From: Hermodice carunculata
Lineage: Eukaryota; Annelida; Polychaeta; Eunicida; Amphinomidae
Reading direction: 5' to 3'
NCBI GenBank assembly: GCA_964020975.1
Contig: OZ026628.1
Location: 60,165,425-60,229,424 of the forward strand
DNA: 64,000 bases
The position numbers and the translations under genes were made by a program. Under the pieces are notes generated by a model. That model did not search any database and had not been told where the DNA came from. It worked only from the letters and a program-made list of their open reading frames with translations. How positions within the stretch are numbered: the stretch's first letter is position 1; each line of letters opens with the position of its first letter. Shown one piece after another: positions 22,393 through 35,080 of the stretch.

Positions 22393-23954
22393 TTTAGGCG
22401 CAAAATCTCATTGGCGGTTTTAATCCCTGCATTTCTATCATGATGTTACCCTATAACCAAGGACCAACTAATGGGAACACAGTTCGTAATACCAGTACAG
22501 CATCTCAGTATTCATGGATGATGGGTATTGCTGCTCGGTGCAGCAAAACTCACTCTCCAGAAGTTCTAGGGTGAGCCTTTTTTGCAATGTTTTATGAACT
22601 TGTGTCATGCGGATTCACTAGGCCTAATTGCAAGTGTCTGGTTCTCTCAGGCTGATGAACCCACAGCTCAACAGGATACAAAGAACCTCCATTAAATCCA
22701 TTGTCAATGTTGCATGTACTCAGTACAGACAGCGTCGTGTTAATCCTATAGGTAGCTCTGTGGTTTGTGTACAAGCGGCAATGAGCTTCACCGCTGGCTC
22801 GCGTGGCATGTCTTTTGATCCTATTCACATTGATTGCTGGTGTAACACCAGTAGCTGGCATTCTAACCAGCCCCTGCTGACTGTGGAATCTGGGCTCTTT
22901 GGCATAAGATAAACTGACACAGCAACAAGTTTTAAACTGGGGTTTACACTCAGCAAAACAAAAAACTTAGCAGAATTTTGTGAAATATGGGACCTTACAG
23001 TATACCTTTGTGAACTTTAAGATTCCAGGCAGTCAAGCCTGGTCGTTTTACTACCATAGAAGTGACACCAAACGAAAATAAAGGGAAAATATGGGTCGTT
23101 TACAATTGCTTTAAATGCAACTGTTTGGTATTTTTTGACAGAAAGTTCATTTCATCGACTTAAGGAAAGAAATTTGGTGTTGTTTGAGTCATACGATTCC
23201 CCGATCTGTTCTGTGCTGATCACATTGGTCTTGTACTGTAACATGAACAAGGACTGTGTCCCATTGGTATGGCTTGATTGTCCGCTTTTTTGCCGCAATT
23301 AAATTGCCCTCTGTATTAAATGTTGGTCTCTTTCGTAAGAAAAAGTGCAGTGCAAATTCATATTAATTGCCATCATTATCACATCCATTATAGCTGCTGA
23401 AGTTCTCGTATCTTTTAATGTCTAGTTTTGCACGGATGCAGTTTTGTAGGCTATCGCATGCCAGCTGGAGAAAAGGTTGCGTTTGTCAGTGACCACGATC
23501 TGAAGGAAAGCCAACACTGATGGCCTGCCCTGGAGGCTCATTTTAAATGCATCAGAATTGTTATTTGAAACTAAGATCTTAGTGAAAATCAACCGATATT
23601 TTTCAGACATCTGATCCCAAACTTCGTATGGAAAGTTAGACCCACTCAATCGATAGGACCTTTAGGGGAAATTGTTGCGAGCTCTTGTTCACCCCTGAAG
23701 TAAACTTGTGCTTCTGAGCATGCGCGCTGCTTCGAGATTTTGCATCTGGCTCCTTTGGGGGGGGGGGGGCAAGGGTGGGTGGGGGGGTAAATTGAGCGAA
23801 ATTGGGGTATCCAACTTACATGATTGAGGCCCATAATTTCTTAGTATATGCAAATTATTTAAGAATTGAACAGCCCTTTGATTCTATCACGACATCATGA
23901 AAAATGCCTCTCGCCAAGTGCAATCACACGCCCGTGATAAAATTATAAAGGACG
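22393..23954. other. No recognised gene
   Basis: Overlapping frames on both strands are open at 22,592-22,912 but neither has a family I recognise. A poly-G run lies at 23,758-23,768. Confidence 0.4.
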
Positions 23955-24254
23955 TTGCATTCTTATATTTACATTTCTACTTGATTGAAACATATTTTAG
24001 TTCTTAAAGTACAATGCATAGACTTACACAGGAATAACACAACAAAGGTAGAAAAAGGGCTGTGCCTTATCTGAATCTCTCTTGCCAAGAAAAGATAGAG
24101 ACAGGACAAAGCAAAACTAAACAAAAACATGCTTGGGAATAACAGTCCCAAGACACGGACAGATAGAAGGGCTCAAACTCTTGTTTGTCCATCATTATAC
24201 TGTCATTTGCTACATTGATGAACATGTATGGACGAATTCAATTACTAAGCCTGA

Positions 24255-25900
24255 ATATATTGAACCTATTTAACCAATGCCTGATGGTTTGAAACGACCA
24301 GTAGTTAAAATGTATTCATGGATTACTAAATAATGCGTTCGTTATCGAGCAAAGAGCATTCATAAGAACAAAACAGTATTGTTTGCAGAGTGGATGGGGC
24401 GAGAGAAGTAATAGAAGTAAGTCATTTAGAATGCGGTATGGTATTCAGAGGCCATGTGAAAAAAAAAAAAAACAAATCCACGTATTTTCATCAGGTGAGC
24501 TGCAGCGGCACCGAGGTGTGTCTAGGACACCAGTTTTGTGTAAATGAGAATTTAGTTGGCTGGCACCCAGACGTAAGCGTGTGTGCTGAACCGATATAAA
24601 TCTATCGCCAAAGTTGTACAACTCAGGAAAATTCATATATCGAGGAACTGTTTGCCGCAATTTTGACTTACAAACTTCGAACATCGACATGTAATTCGCT
24701 CCAGAATCGAATGGCAGAAGGGAAAAAGATTTATGAAAACGTTCAGTGCAAGCCTAAACTGAGGTAGGTCACAATGTTGGCGTTTAGTATTCCTGGGCAC
24801 GGCCGGGACAAAAGAAAGTATAGAACATAAATTATCCAGAGCGAGTTTGTTTACCAACTTACACATTCACGTCAATTTTGAAAGATCCTTTCTTTTGGCT
24901 AAAGTAGCCATCCAAGTTCTTCGTATAATTTTGCATTACTGGTACCATGCATTGCCCCAGTAATAATGCGAGCGGCGTTTTATTGAATACTTTCTAATTT
25001 TGCTTTGTCAACTGCAGTACATCTACTCCAAATGGGGCTGCCATATTCAAGAACTGGTCTAATAAAGGATACATATATTGTTTCCAAGGTCAGCCTATCA
25101 AGGGAAATTTTAGTCCCTTGATGATATTGATCGTCCTTCTTGTTTTAGTATCAATTTCACAAACATGATCAGTCCACCTTACATCAGAGCGCATAGTGAC
25201 GCCAAGATGTTTATGTTGGTCTACAGTTCTAAGAACATGGTCCTGAAAAATAATCGGAAGATGACTGGGTGAGTTCGTTTTCTGAGAGATAAGCATAGAA
25301 TCTGTTTTTGGGGCATGAAAAGTAATTAGCGAATCGTCGGCCCATGGACTGATATCAATGAGGTCAGAATTAATAGATGCAGCCGCCACTTAGGTTCATC
25401 AATTTCAAGGTACAAGCTAGTGTCATCAGCAAACATCTTAATATTTGAACAAAAAAACCCCAACAATATCATTGATATAGATTAAAACATGAGAGGACCA
25501 AGAATCGACCTTTGCGGCACACCTGCGAAATATGAACCCCAACTAGGAGCTTGACCTTGGATTACGACACGTTGTTGACGATTATGAAGGTAATCTGTAA
25601 ACCACTCCAGTAAGTTACCTGAAATACAATTTTGTCTCAATTGGTGGAGCTGACCTACATGCCACACTTCATCCAATGCTTTGCGTATGTCTAAGAAAAT
25701 AATGCGGACTTCTTTTTGTTGGTCGACTACAAGATAGAGTTCATGATAAAGGAGCAATAACTGATTAACGGTACAGTCTCCTGGGATGAATCCAGATTGG
25801 TGAGTACAGATAACAAGTTGTCCCGAAAATAATTAAATACATTTTAAGACCCGATCTTTTCCAACACAGTAAAGTAAAGACACTGGCCTGTAATTACTAC
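24255..25900 (-). pseudogene. LINE reverse transcriptase and C-terminal domain remnant
   Basis: RT pieces: IIFLDIRKALDEVWH (palm motif A), DYLHNRQQRVVIQG, GVPQRSILGPLMF (motif B, with Arg where Gly is usual in PQGS), a FADDTS box near 25,400-25,430 in another frame, then WADDSLITFHAPKTDSML and DQHKHLGVTM. The post-RT segment continues through 25,090-24,690. The end carries HTRLRLGASQLNSHL and CRCSSPDENT at 24,445-24,690, the common LINE C-terminal pattern. There are several frame changes, so no active product is possible. Confidence 0.8.
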
Positions 25901-26831
25901 ATAAATTCTCGGACCCCTTATTGTAAAGCGGACAAACGTCACCCTTTTTCCAAACTGCAGGATGTTTCTTCCTTTCTAAAGAGTAATTAAACAGTCTCAT
26001 CAATGAGGAAGAAATACCCGGTGCAGCTTCCTTGAGAGGTTTTGTACTTATTTAATCGGGTCTGGATGCCTGAATTGTGTACGGGGACAAAAGAATCTCG
26101 AAAACTTCCTCTCCAGAAACATTTGTAAAGGAGGTTACAGGATTAGCAATTTCCGGGAAGGCAGCTGAACAGGTATCTAAGTTACAGTACTGAACAAAAA
26201 ATGATTTGAAAATTTCAGCTTTATGTGATTGTCCGATATGTATTTATTTTCATGTACAAGAGATGGAGTGGTTGATAAATGGGTGCAATTTACAAAATAT
26301 GTAACAGTGCGCCACCAGCATTTATTTTACGATGTGGATTTTTTAAGTTGGCTCTGAGTTTATTATCGTATTCCTGTTCTGCAGATTTCAGTCTCTCTTG
26401 ATAATAATTACGGACCGGAGTTCACAAAAATAGAGCCCGGCACCAGTTTTATAATTAAGACTTTTGGCTGTTTCATATTTATGTTTAACCTGATGTACAA
26501 TTGATCTAAATTGTGAATTATGTCAGGGTTGGTCAGATGATCTTACCCAGGATATTATTTTGTTACGAATGCACTGCTCAGCTACGTTTAGAAAAAGATC
26601 GCACCAATGATTACAACATAAATCGAAGTCGTCAGGTGTAAAACAAGAGGCCCAATCGACCCATTTATCTAGTTTCTGAAATTATGAACATCAGCTTCGT
26701 CGTATTCGCAGATATGAAGCTCGTAAGCTGGTTCTTTCTTACATCGAAAAAGTAGGTTTGCACCGACGTCACAGTGATCACAGTTAGAAATAGGAAGAAG
26801 GATGAGTGTATTGTTAGGGAAATTTGGTAGG

Positions 26832-27459
26832 TTACGTTAGAAATAATTTGGTCCAAACATATTGCAGATCAGTAATAAGAGTGGGTTCGTCCACATGTAA
26901 GGTTGAGAGATTAATCTGAGCAAAATTGAGAAGTTCGCTGCCGGGCTGCGTTTGAAAGTCAGAATTTAGATCCCCAGTCATAATAATGTGTTGAATACCT
27001 GTATCGTTCGCAAGATCAAGACTCTGTTGAAGTTTGTCCCTGAAAGAAACAGGCTTATTGGGTGGTCTATACACGCTTCAAAGAGGAATTTCTTGTTTTG
27101 AAGTCAAATGTCGCACCACAAAAGTTTAATATCAGTTCCGTTGAAATCACGACGTCTCAAAGCATGTAAACTATTTTTGATAAACAGTGCTATGCCCCGA
27201 CAGCACCATTTGTGCGATCACGACGAATAATATCGTAATAACCAGAGATACGGTTACCATCAGGAGTGTTCTGAGAAAGAAATGTTTCAGATAAGGAAAA
27301 AATGTCAAAATCAGGTGAGAAGTCCGAAATTAAGGATCTCATTTTGTAGTGGGGCCGACTGCGAATGTTTGAGTGACAGAACGACAGGTCACAAATGTTT
27401 ACGTTAGGACCAGAATTCACATGGATATCACCCGCTATAAGTAACAATAAGGGGCACAC
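26832..27459 (-). pseudogene. LINE endonuclease domain remnant
   Basis: Two pieces. At 27,190-27,459: IAGDIHVNSGPN, CHSNIRSRPHYKMRSL and FDIFSLSETFLS, the usual N-terminal endonuclease signature including the SETFL motif. At 26,832-27,074: MYRPPN and the GDLNSDF motif. The region between (27,075-27,189) is in other frames. In an intact element this domain nicks target DNA for target-primed reverse transcription. Here it is interrupted. Confidence 0.75.
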
Positions 27460-27460
27460 A

Positions 27461-28837
27461 GCCAGGACATATTTTATTTAGTGATGTTTCCTACGCAAAA
27501 TTGTAGAAAACATATAAACAAAAAGTATCAGCCTTTTATGTGCAGTGCAATTGGAGTCTAGTACAACTGCATTTGCTAGAAAGTAAATAGATAAGTAAGC
27601 AATAGTATTTGACAAGTTACTGATTCTACAGAGTAACACAAATTCATTGTAATTGTAAAATAAGCATAAGAGGAGTTGATGTTCACACATGTTGCAGTAG
27701 AAGCCCTTGTATATCACATTAGATACACGAAAGAATTTACAAATTGTAGTATCAAGTTTGTAGAAACAAACACGTCACTGAAGCATATAAAGGGCCGTAA
27801 TACCATTCTGACAACAAATAAGGACCTGCCCTACAGCAGCAGTGCTGACTTATCCACATAAACTGTCAGTATGATGGTGCCATTACAATGGCAAATCAAA
27901 ATCACACCACAGGCAAAGTATATGATAAATGGTATATAAGCAAATACCGCTCCCAACTTTATACAAAGTTTTAATCATGTGGCCTGGAACAGCAATGGAG
28001 TACAACTGAAATTATAGTAGACAACACTCTGAGTATATCCACGTAGGGAAATCGCAGAAAAAAATAAGTTTTTTTTGAGATCTCTACTGATTGCTACGAA
28101 AATGCACATACCCATAACATTTGCAAATTGTGTACAATATTGATGTCTAAGAATGCGCTCTGCCAAATGTACACCAATCAGCATCCTATAGAAGAACCAA
28201 AATGAAAACAGTCAATCTAGGAGGCCCGACAAAAAGTAAGATGAACTTTAAGCACAAAACATAGAAACAATAATTGAACAAAGAAAAACGGTGCAAAAAG
28301 TACAAATGAGAAATGTGAGAGCACGCGCAGCGGTGTGGGTCGTCAAACAAGATCTTAATTCAGCAGTTTTGACCCCCTTCATACCAGTTATGGGATGGAG
28401 CCAGCAGACCGCCTCAGCGTGTCCTGTTACGAAGCGCCAAAACCGCGCCGGGGCAAGCCGCTGATCAAGAGTGAAGAAACTGAAACAAACACACCGACCA
28501 CAAACAGGCCATACTGGCATCCAAATTGGAACCCAAAATTCTTAAACGTTGTGGTAATTTAGAAAGGCCCGGCCACAGTCGGAACTGGCAGAGAAACGGC
28601 CAACAGTTTCTCAGTTTTAGTAAGTTGTAATAATGTGTTATATAATGTAATGTTGACAAATATATGCTTACAATTGAAATTGAGCTAGACTCAGTAGAAA
28701 ACAGTGTTAAAGAGGAGCTGCAGGCTTCAAAGATATATATGAAATTGCCGTGGATATGCCCCTAAGTATTACTTATATGAATAGTATTAACCATAACTGA
28801 CCTCTTAGGGGCATTACATTAGTTAAAACACCTGTAA
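27461..28837. other. No recognised gene
   Basis: Short frames only, with no domains or convincing splice sites. A slightly GC-richer patch lies at 28,320-28,470. Confidence 0.4.
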
Positions 28838-29779
28838 CTAGGAAAGATGATTTGCTGCATAGCAAATCAGTGAGTGTGTCTTCAAAGCATATTGGTATGG
28901 CAATCTACAACTATTCCATGACACAGGGGTAGAAGTTGGAATGGCGTCTCTATCTTTTATTGCTTTGAAGTTATTTAAGATTTAAAATTTCTAATGGTGC
29001 TATTTAGCATAATTTAAATTGCTACAAATTTTATTTGTAATTCATTAGGTGCGCAATGGTCAACAACCCCCTACAAGAAGTTGGAATGACATCTCTGTCT
29101 ATTAAGGTGTTAAAGATATTCAAGATTTGAAATTTCGAATGCTGCTAATTAGCATAATTTAAATTGCTACAACTTTTGTTTTAAATTCATTACATGCGCA
29201 ATGGTCAACAACGCCCTAGTAAAAGTTGAAATGACATCTTTATCTATAATAGTTTTGAAGATATTCAAGTTTTAAAATTCCAAATGCTGCTAATTAGCAT
29301 ATTTTAATTGCTATGACTTTTGTTTTAGATTCATCACATGCACAATGGTCAATAACCCCCTAGTAAAAGTTGAAATGACATCTCTATCTTTAATAGTTTT
29401 GAAGATATTCAAGTTTTAAAATTTCAAATGCTGCTAATTAGCATAATTTAAATTGTTACATCTTTGGTTTTGAATTCATTGGCTGCGCATTGGTCAATAA
29501 CCCCCTAGTAGAAGTTGGAATGACATCTCTATCTATTATACTTTTGAAGATATTCAAGATTTAAAATTTCAAATGCCCCTAATTTGCATAAGTTTAAACA
29601 TCTTCATTCCTCTGTATAAAACGGTCAAACTCCTTGTATGGAGGTACAATCATGCCAAGTTTGGAGTTTCTGTGTATAATAGTGTCCGAGAAAAGTGTCG
29701 GGCAAGTTTGCTGGTGAAGAAAAAGAAGAAAGAAAAGAAAGAAAGAAAGAAAAGAAAGAAAGAAAGAAAGAAGACAGAA

Positions 29780-29835
<56 letters not shown>

Positions 29836-29873
29836 AGAAAGAACGGAAAAGTGTGTGGTGACACACACACTTT
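28838..29873 (-). mobile_element. Modular hairpin/(AAAG)n repeat unit, isolated copy (Helitron/Helentron-like candidate)
   Basis: Starts CTAG (28,838-28,841) followed by a hairpin, TGATTTGCT / AGCAAATCA (28,848-28,869). The core is about five tandem copies of a 140-150 bp unit starting AGAAGTTGGAATGACATCTC (near 28,930, 29,076, 29,219, 29,358 and 29,509). A tail with CCAAGTTTGGAGTTTCT leads into (AAAG)n (about 29,720-29,843) and a second hairpin, AAAGTGTGTG / CACACACTTT (29,848-29,873). Read on the minus strand, the left end is hairpin, about 7 bp, CTAG, then T, which is the known 3' end form of Helitrons. No Rep/helicase gene is present, so it would be non-autonomous. The class is inference; the modular structure is seen directly. 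Confidence 0.5.
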
Positions 29874-30789
29874 AATCAAACCTGTGATCTGATGTGTTGA
29901 GCGTTATCGGTACGCCATACTTACGGACTTTTTTATTTGTCCATAAGCATATCACAGTGGTAAATGCTCATTATTTGAATGCAAACATAAATCTGGGTGC
30001 AAGTCGGCTCACCATCATTTCGTTCCAGCATTTATGAATACAACAAAAAAAAAAAAAAAAAAAAAAAAAGGAAGAAGAAGAAGAAGAAGGAAAGCAAGAA
30101 GCAAGAGTGCGATGACATGATGTAAATTAAGTAGGTCTAAATGCCAGTAAGTATCATAATATATGCCATTAGGATATGATACGGACAGATATATATCCTA
30201 TCAATTGTAGATGAGCTGGACCAATAGAAGGCGGTATTGAAGAGCAGCAATAAGCTTCACAATACACATGAGTTAACAGTTCCTATCAACTGGTCCTATT
30301 GTTTGGGTCGGGGAATTCTCATGCTGAATCACTGGTGGCACCCATTGTTTTCTTTACAAATATTTTGTGACCCAAGGAAATGACCCGGTTTTTCTGGAAA
30401 AACCTTTGTCCTATAAACACCATTGTCATTGTCAACGGTATTTCTATGACCAGCCTGCTGTGACACAAAGCTTCCATCCACCCATCCCCTGTAGTAGACA
30501 CACAAACATGAACAAACAAAAGTCATACGGCTGCAAATTTATATAAATATATTTTCAATTTTGGCAACTTGATAACGTAAATTATGAATGTACAAAAATA
30601 TACGAGGTTTCAGTAGCTAAGTATTATGAACTTTACGCGTACACACATGATCCTGTAGCTTCATAAAGTACATTGTGCATACATGTACACATAATGGGTG
30701 CTGTATGAAATAAAGCACTTTTTAGTTAAAAACAAAACAAAAGATCTTCTTTGCCTACCTCCAGGTATTTTGCTGTTTCCAAAACTTCA
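29874..30789. other. No recognised gene; poly-A and (AAG)n at 30,043-30,100
   Basis: A 27-bp A-run followed by AAG/GAA repeats. Otherwise unique AT-rich sequence up to the inverted-repeat arm. Confidence 0.5.
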
Positions 30790-32436
30790 GGGCCCGTATG
30801 CATAAAGGAGGTGTAACTTACCCATGGTATAACTTAAAACAGTTTTAGTTACCCCTCAGTTCATGGTGTAAGAAAATTGGTATGAATAAAAGCTGGTATA
30901 GTTATAACCGGGGTAACTAATCCATGGGGCAGTTACGCCACTGTTTAACTGAAGACCTTGATACAAGTTTTAACCCCCTTTCCTGACACTGGCCAGCTGA
31001 CCTGTCCTAGGTGAGCACACTCAGGACAGTCGTGTGACTGCTGTCCCCTTTTATTGACAGATTGCATTACGTGACGAGGGGGACAAGGGACTTCAGATTT
31101 ATGTTTGTCAAAATGAAATTGAGTGTACACACAGTGGTCAATAATGGAAATATTACTGATTTTATATCTGTGCATGATAAACAATAAACTTATATGTGTG
31201 TATTTAATGCTCAAAATATGTCTGTGTTATGGATAACATGATGATGTAAGTGATCAATGGAGTTTCAATAGAACATTATAATATCTATCTGCCCCATATA
31301 ACCCCCTTTTTCCAAGTCCAGTCCCAACAACCATGGCTGCACAAGGCGTAGACAGCAAAGGCAAAAAGAGGAGGAGGGGAATTGGCAGCATGAGAAAAAA
31401 AAAGAACGTTGTCTAGCTATGCCCCACTGTTATCAGTGCGCTATCCATTTGTTAGCTGCATATTGTAAGAAGTATTCAAATAGACATATGTAATGTATAC
31501 ATTTATAAACATGTAATGGTCAGTAGATTGTGGAAAAGGCAAAAATAAACGTCTCATAAACAACAGTTCGTTTGATCAGATAATACACTTGTGTGAATGA
31601 CCTTTCATCAAATGTATACTTTGCATATGTTTGTATGCGCACTTTTTACGCTCGGCAAATGAAGTGCCGGAGGGTATTGTCGTCAGCTGCGTCGTCCGTC
31701 CGTCCGTCCTGTCGACGTTACTGCGATATCTCAAATATATTGACCACAGCTTTCCCAAATTGTTGTCAGAGATGCATCCTATGATGGACAGGTTCCAATT
31801 GAAAACTAGCTTCTTCTTTGTATTTATAAACTTCTTATAAAACTTTAAAGTATTTATCTTTTAGGCCGTCTGAGTGGTGCACATGGGGACGACGTTATCA
31901 TGATATCTCAAGAAGGATCCAACGCAGCTTTCCCATTTTTTCACAGATGCACATCATAATGGACCACATTCCTATTGAAAACTAACTTCTTATTTTTATA
32001 CTTGTTGTGAATTTTTTGAAGTGTTTATTTGATGGCAGACCGGATGACGCACAGTACAGTGGTCTATGTCACCAGAACTTGCCCCAAGAACAAATTCAAA
32101 AGTGTTCTTTCATTTCACAGACAATAATATGGAAATTGTATGTAAATTATTCTTCTGCGAAGTCTAAAAAAATGGATAATTAAGGAAAAAAATTGTGGGC
32201 GCCGAGAGTAATCCGTTCTCTGAACACTTTTTTTTTACTTTAAGGAGCCGGAAAAGAGATATTTGCACTGATTAAACTGTGGCATAACAGGACCACCTGA
32301 AGCAAATTACAGCCGTATTAATGCGGACCCTTCAGTCAATGTTTCGTATTGCAGATGTCTAGTTTTTCTTTGCGTTTGTTGAATGTTTAGACTGTGGACT
32401 CTAGTGTTAAAAATGTTGTTCATTCTACAACAAATA

Positions 32437-32495
32437 TTCTAATATTATTGCAAAAGATCTGAGGAAATGTCTCATATTTCGCAATAATATTAGAA
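32437..32495. repeat. Hairpin conserved in both inverted arms
   Basis: TTCTAATATTATTGC and its reverse complement flank a 29-bp loop. The same hairpin lies at 38,236-38,294 in the right arm. Confidence 0.8.
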
Positions 32496-33896
32496 GCATT
32501 GTTAAAGAAGGAATAGTATGCTAACTTTTAGAATATGTCAACGCAGGCAAGGTCATTTTATGGTTCAAGTATTTTAAATTAATTTTGCCAAACAGTTTGC
32601 TTTGATCATTTATATGAGTGAAGACATAATATGTGTTATATATGTTGCATGGACTGTATGTAACTTAGTCAGACCCGTCTGCTCGCCTGTCCGTTCTTGC
32701 GTAGGGCCTAGTCTGTACCATATTTCCTATACCCTTGGGCTCACACTCACCTAATTTTGCGTGGAGACACTTCCTTGAATGGCGGAGTGTCATGTGCCAA
32801 AATTGGGTCACTGTGACCTATTTCTCAACCTTTAACCCCACAAGAAGTTTCGGCTTGTGCAAGTCATATTTCTTTACTATACTTAAAAGACATGTAGCGC
32901 ACAACTTACCAATCAAATTGCATATAGCCGGACAGAAAGACTAGGTAACGGGCAAATTTTAATAAAAAATGATTGAACATTCGAGTAAATTTATTTGTTA
33001 ACAAAATCTTGCCAGAAAATCTTCAGCTTGCACATGTTTATAAAAAGGAACTTTTGCATGCAATATACGAAACGCATTTAACTTATCTGAAACAAACCTC
33101 ACCTCTTTCGAACACAACTTTTAATGTATGTTTATATGTATTTGTTTCAACCATTGGAGAAAACAAAATACGCAGCCTGGGCCTGCTTTGGAGGCAAAAT
33201 ATATTATTGCAGAATTGCTCTTGCGCTGATCAAGGCACACATGAAGGCACAATTCTTTTACTTTCATTGAAAAATTGCTTTGAATGGAAATAGAACCAAA
33301 CTAAGATTTTAACTTAGCCTGATTTAATAAGTGGAAGTCATTATAAATATCATCTAACTGTAAAAATACCTGACCAGTCACTATATGTTTTATTGTCTGC
33401 AAAGCAGACCAAGTTCCGGCTAACTTGGGGTAAGGGTGTAAAATATTAGGCATGGTCAAGGTAAAATCATATGAGGGGTCAAAGGTAAAGGTCATAGTGA
33501 CCCAAATGCACGACACATGCAAATCCCGTGAAATATACAGCAGCGAAACGGCCTTGGATTAGGTATTATGGAACACGATTGAAATATTCCCATGTTTCGA
33601 GGTACAGCGGGAATTATTTTTTCTGAATGTGTTACGCAATGAAGTAGCTTACGTGACGCAAAAGGGGTGAAGTAAGAAGAGGGAGTGCGGAGCATGGTCA
33701 CGTGGTTTGTTTGTTTTTTTGGGGGGTGGGTGGGGGTGGGAGGTGGGTGGGTACGGTTGCAATGCAGGTTTTCAGTCACTCCAGGTCGGACCTTCAATAT
33801 ATACACTCAAAATTTGTAAACGATTTCAATTTTAAAGGAAGTTTCTGCAACGAGTTTTGTTAATCTATTTATTTTATTTATTACAATTATTGTTAT

Positions 33897-33945
33897 TGTT
33901 ATCATTATCATTATCATTATCATTATCATTATCATTATCATTATC

Positions 33946-33992
<47 letters not shown>

Positions 33993-34000
33993 TTGAGGTG
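33897..34000. repeat. (ATTATC)n / (ATT)n microsatellite in the left arm
   Basis: About 12 hexamers of ATTATC, then ATT repeats. At the equivalent place the right arm has ATA/GATAAT remnants plus a long (ACT)n tract that this arm lacks. Confidence 0.9.
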
Positions 34001-34819
34001 GAGTTCGCCATCTCACTCCCGAGGTTTATGTTACATACGCCAAACACAGGTTCCCAGAGTCTTCAGGCCAAATAATAAAATTCTACAGGTTTTATCTCTG
34101 GTTTTTCCTGGGCGGCTACATTGACCAATAAAGGGTAACATTTATTGACGTTTGTTTTTCTATGCATTTGATTAAGACATACATGGTTTCCAAGTGTAGT
34201 AAGGCGGAACTTGGTTTGCTTTGCAGGCAATAAAACATTTAGTTTCACGCAAACTGTCAGTCATTGTTTTTCATACTAGTAATGGATACAGTGTGAATTT
34301 CTGTAATTACAGTATTTTCACGTGTAGATTTGTAGTAGAGAAAACACATTTAATATTCAGATAGTGCGTACATTGGGCATGTTTGACTAATGTACACACA
34401 GTACGATTTTGTTTATTTATGGTAACAGCACAAGGCATGTGAAATGGAGCTGATCTTTCGCACTGTTGGTATCACTATTTGACATTTTATCATATATGAA
34501 CACTCACTTAATGTACAGTGTTATAAGTATTTACGTTACATTTCATAAAAGGTCCCTCGTATACAAAGAAATAGACTTCCACTGGGACTTACACCTCCGT
34601 TAAACTATCCCCCTGGCAGGTTTAGAGATCTAGGGTAGTTTAAGGCCGTTTACACCATGGATTAAGCTATACTTCCTTCTTGCATACGGATTCTTAAACC
34701 TGGTGTAACTTTACACCAGGGGTAACTTTGCAACACCTTTATGCATATGGATTAGACTTTACACCATGGTTGATCCCTGGAATAAGCTAAACCACAGCTA
34801 AACCACAGCTAAACCACCT

Positions 34820-35080
34820 TTATGCATACGGGCCCAGGGTTTCACTCAAAGTTTGGCGATAATTCTGGCATAACGTCTCCTGCGCCAAGTCTAATGCCTG
34901 TGACAGTACACTATCTGAATCATAATTTTCTTCGCGGAAGGTCTCTTCTCCCATTTGCACATGAGAACACATCTCTTGTGCCATATCCAAAGCCTGCGAT
35001 AAAATTGTGTCTGAATCATAACTGTAATTTAATAAGTTTTCTTCTTGCCGCAGCCCATAACTGGACGCGTGTTGAGCCAT
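34820..35080 (-). CDS. Small acidic repeat protein or 5' exon, family unknown
   Basis: 86 residues from ATG at 35,080. Two tandem peptide repeats are visible: YDSDTILSQALDMAQEM (about residues 20-36) and YDSDSVLSQALDLAQET (about 53-69), each preceded by an E-E-N/F-rich stretch. These are acidic, amphipathic, helix-like units with a DSDxxLSQALDxAQE consensus. The frame ends inside the left arm's TIR (reading GPYA then stop), so the original coding sequence probably continued elsewhere and this is the 5' part of a host or element gene. Base changes between the two repeats keep the protein pattern, which argues for real coding. Function unknown. Confidence 0.45.
   Translation of the reverse strand: MAQHASSYGLRQEENLLNYSYDSDTILSQALDMAQEMCSHVQMGEETFREENYDSDSVLSQALDLAQETLCQNYRQTLSETLGPYA

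Larger units (their letters stand above)
23955..27460 (-). mobile_element. Decayed non-LTR retrotransposon (CR1/Jockey group LINE), minus strand
   Basis: Reading the minus strand from 27,460 down, the parts come in LINE order: apurinic-type endonuclease pieces, reverse transcriptase, a post-RT domain and a Cys/His-type end. These are followed by an untranslated tail that fades out near 23,955. No single frame spans the element; it is broken by several stops and frame changes, so it is inactive. The 5' end has no clear boundary and no target duplication was found. The order and motifs fit the CR1/Jockey supergroup, but I cannot name the clade. Confidence 0.8.
30790..34835 (+). mobile_element. 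Left arm of a 4.05-kb inverted repeat: DNA-transposon-like copy with terminal inverted repeats
   Basis: Begins GGGCCCGTATGCATAAAGG and ends with the reverse complement CTTTATGCATACGGGCCC, so the arm itself has TIRs of about 20 bp. Its whole length recurs in opposite orientation in 35,862-38,436 plus 48,136-49,618, at roughly 95 percent identity by eye. It holds a 19-bp-stem hairpin (32,437-32,495), an (ATTATC)n tract (33,897-33,970) and several short frames without domains. I recognise no transposase, so it is probably non-autonomous or of an unrecognised class. Target duplications could not be settled. Confidence 0.7.

Noticed and set aside
22592-22912. Overlapping frames on both strands as a host exon
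   Set aside because: No recognised domain, no good splice sites, and both strands equally open.
24390-24599. Plus-strand frame at the LINE end
   Set aside because: It is the antisense shadow of the LINE C-terminal segment on the minus strand.
29573-29892. Lys/Glu/Arg-rich and Phe/Leu/Ser-rich frames (also 54,877-55,077, 55,170-55,550, 56,697-57,047, 57,651-57,965)
   Set aside because: They come from (AAAG)n tracts read on either strand, not from genes.
33807-34075. Ile/Met- and Leu/Ser-repeat frames, and the poly-Thr and poly-Leu frames at 36,639-37,092
   Set aside because: Microsatellite translations inside the inverted arms.
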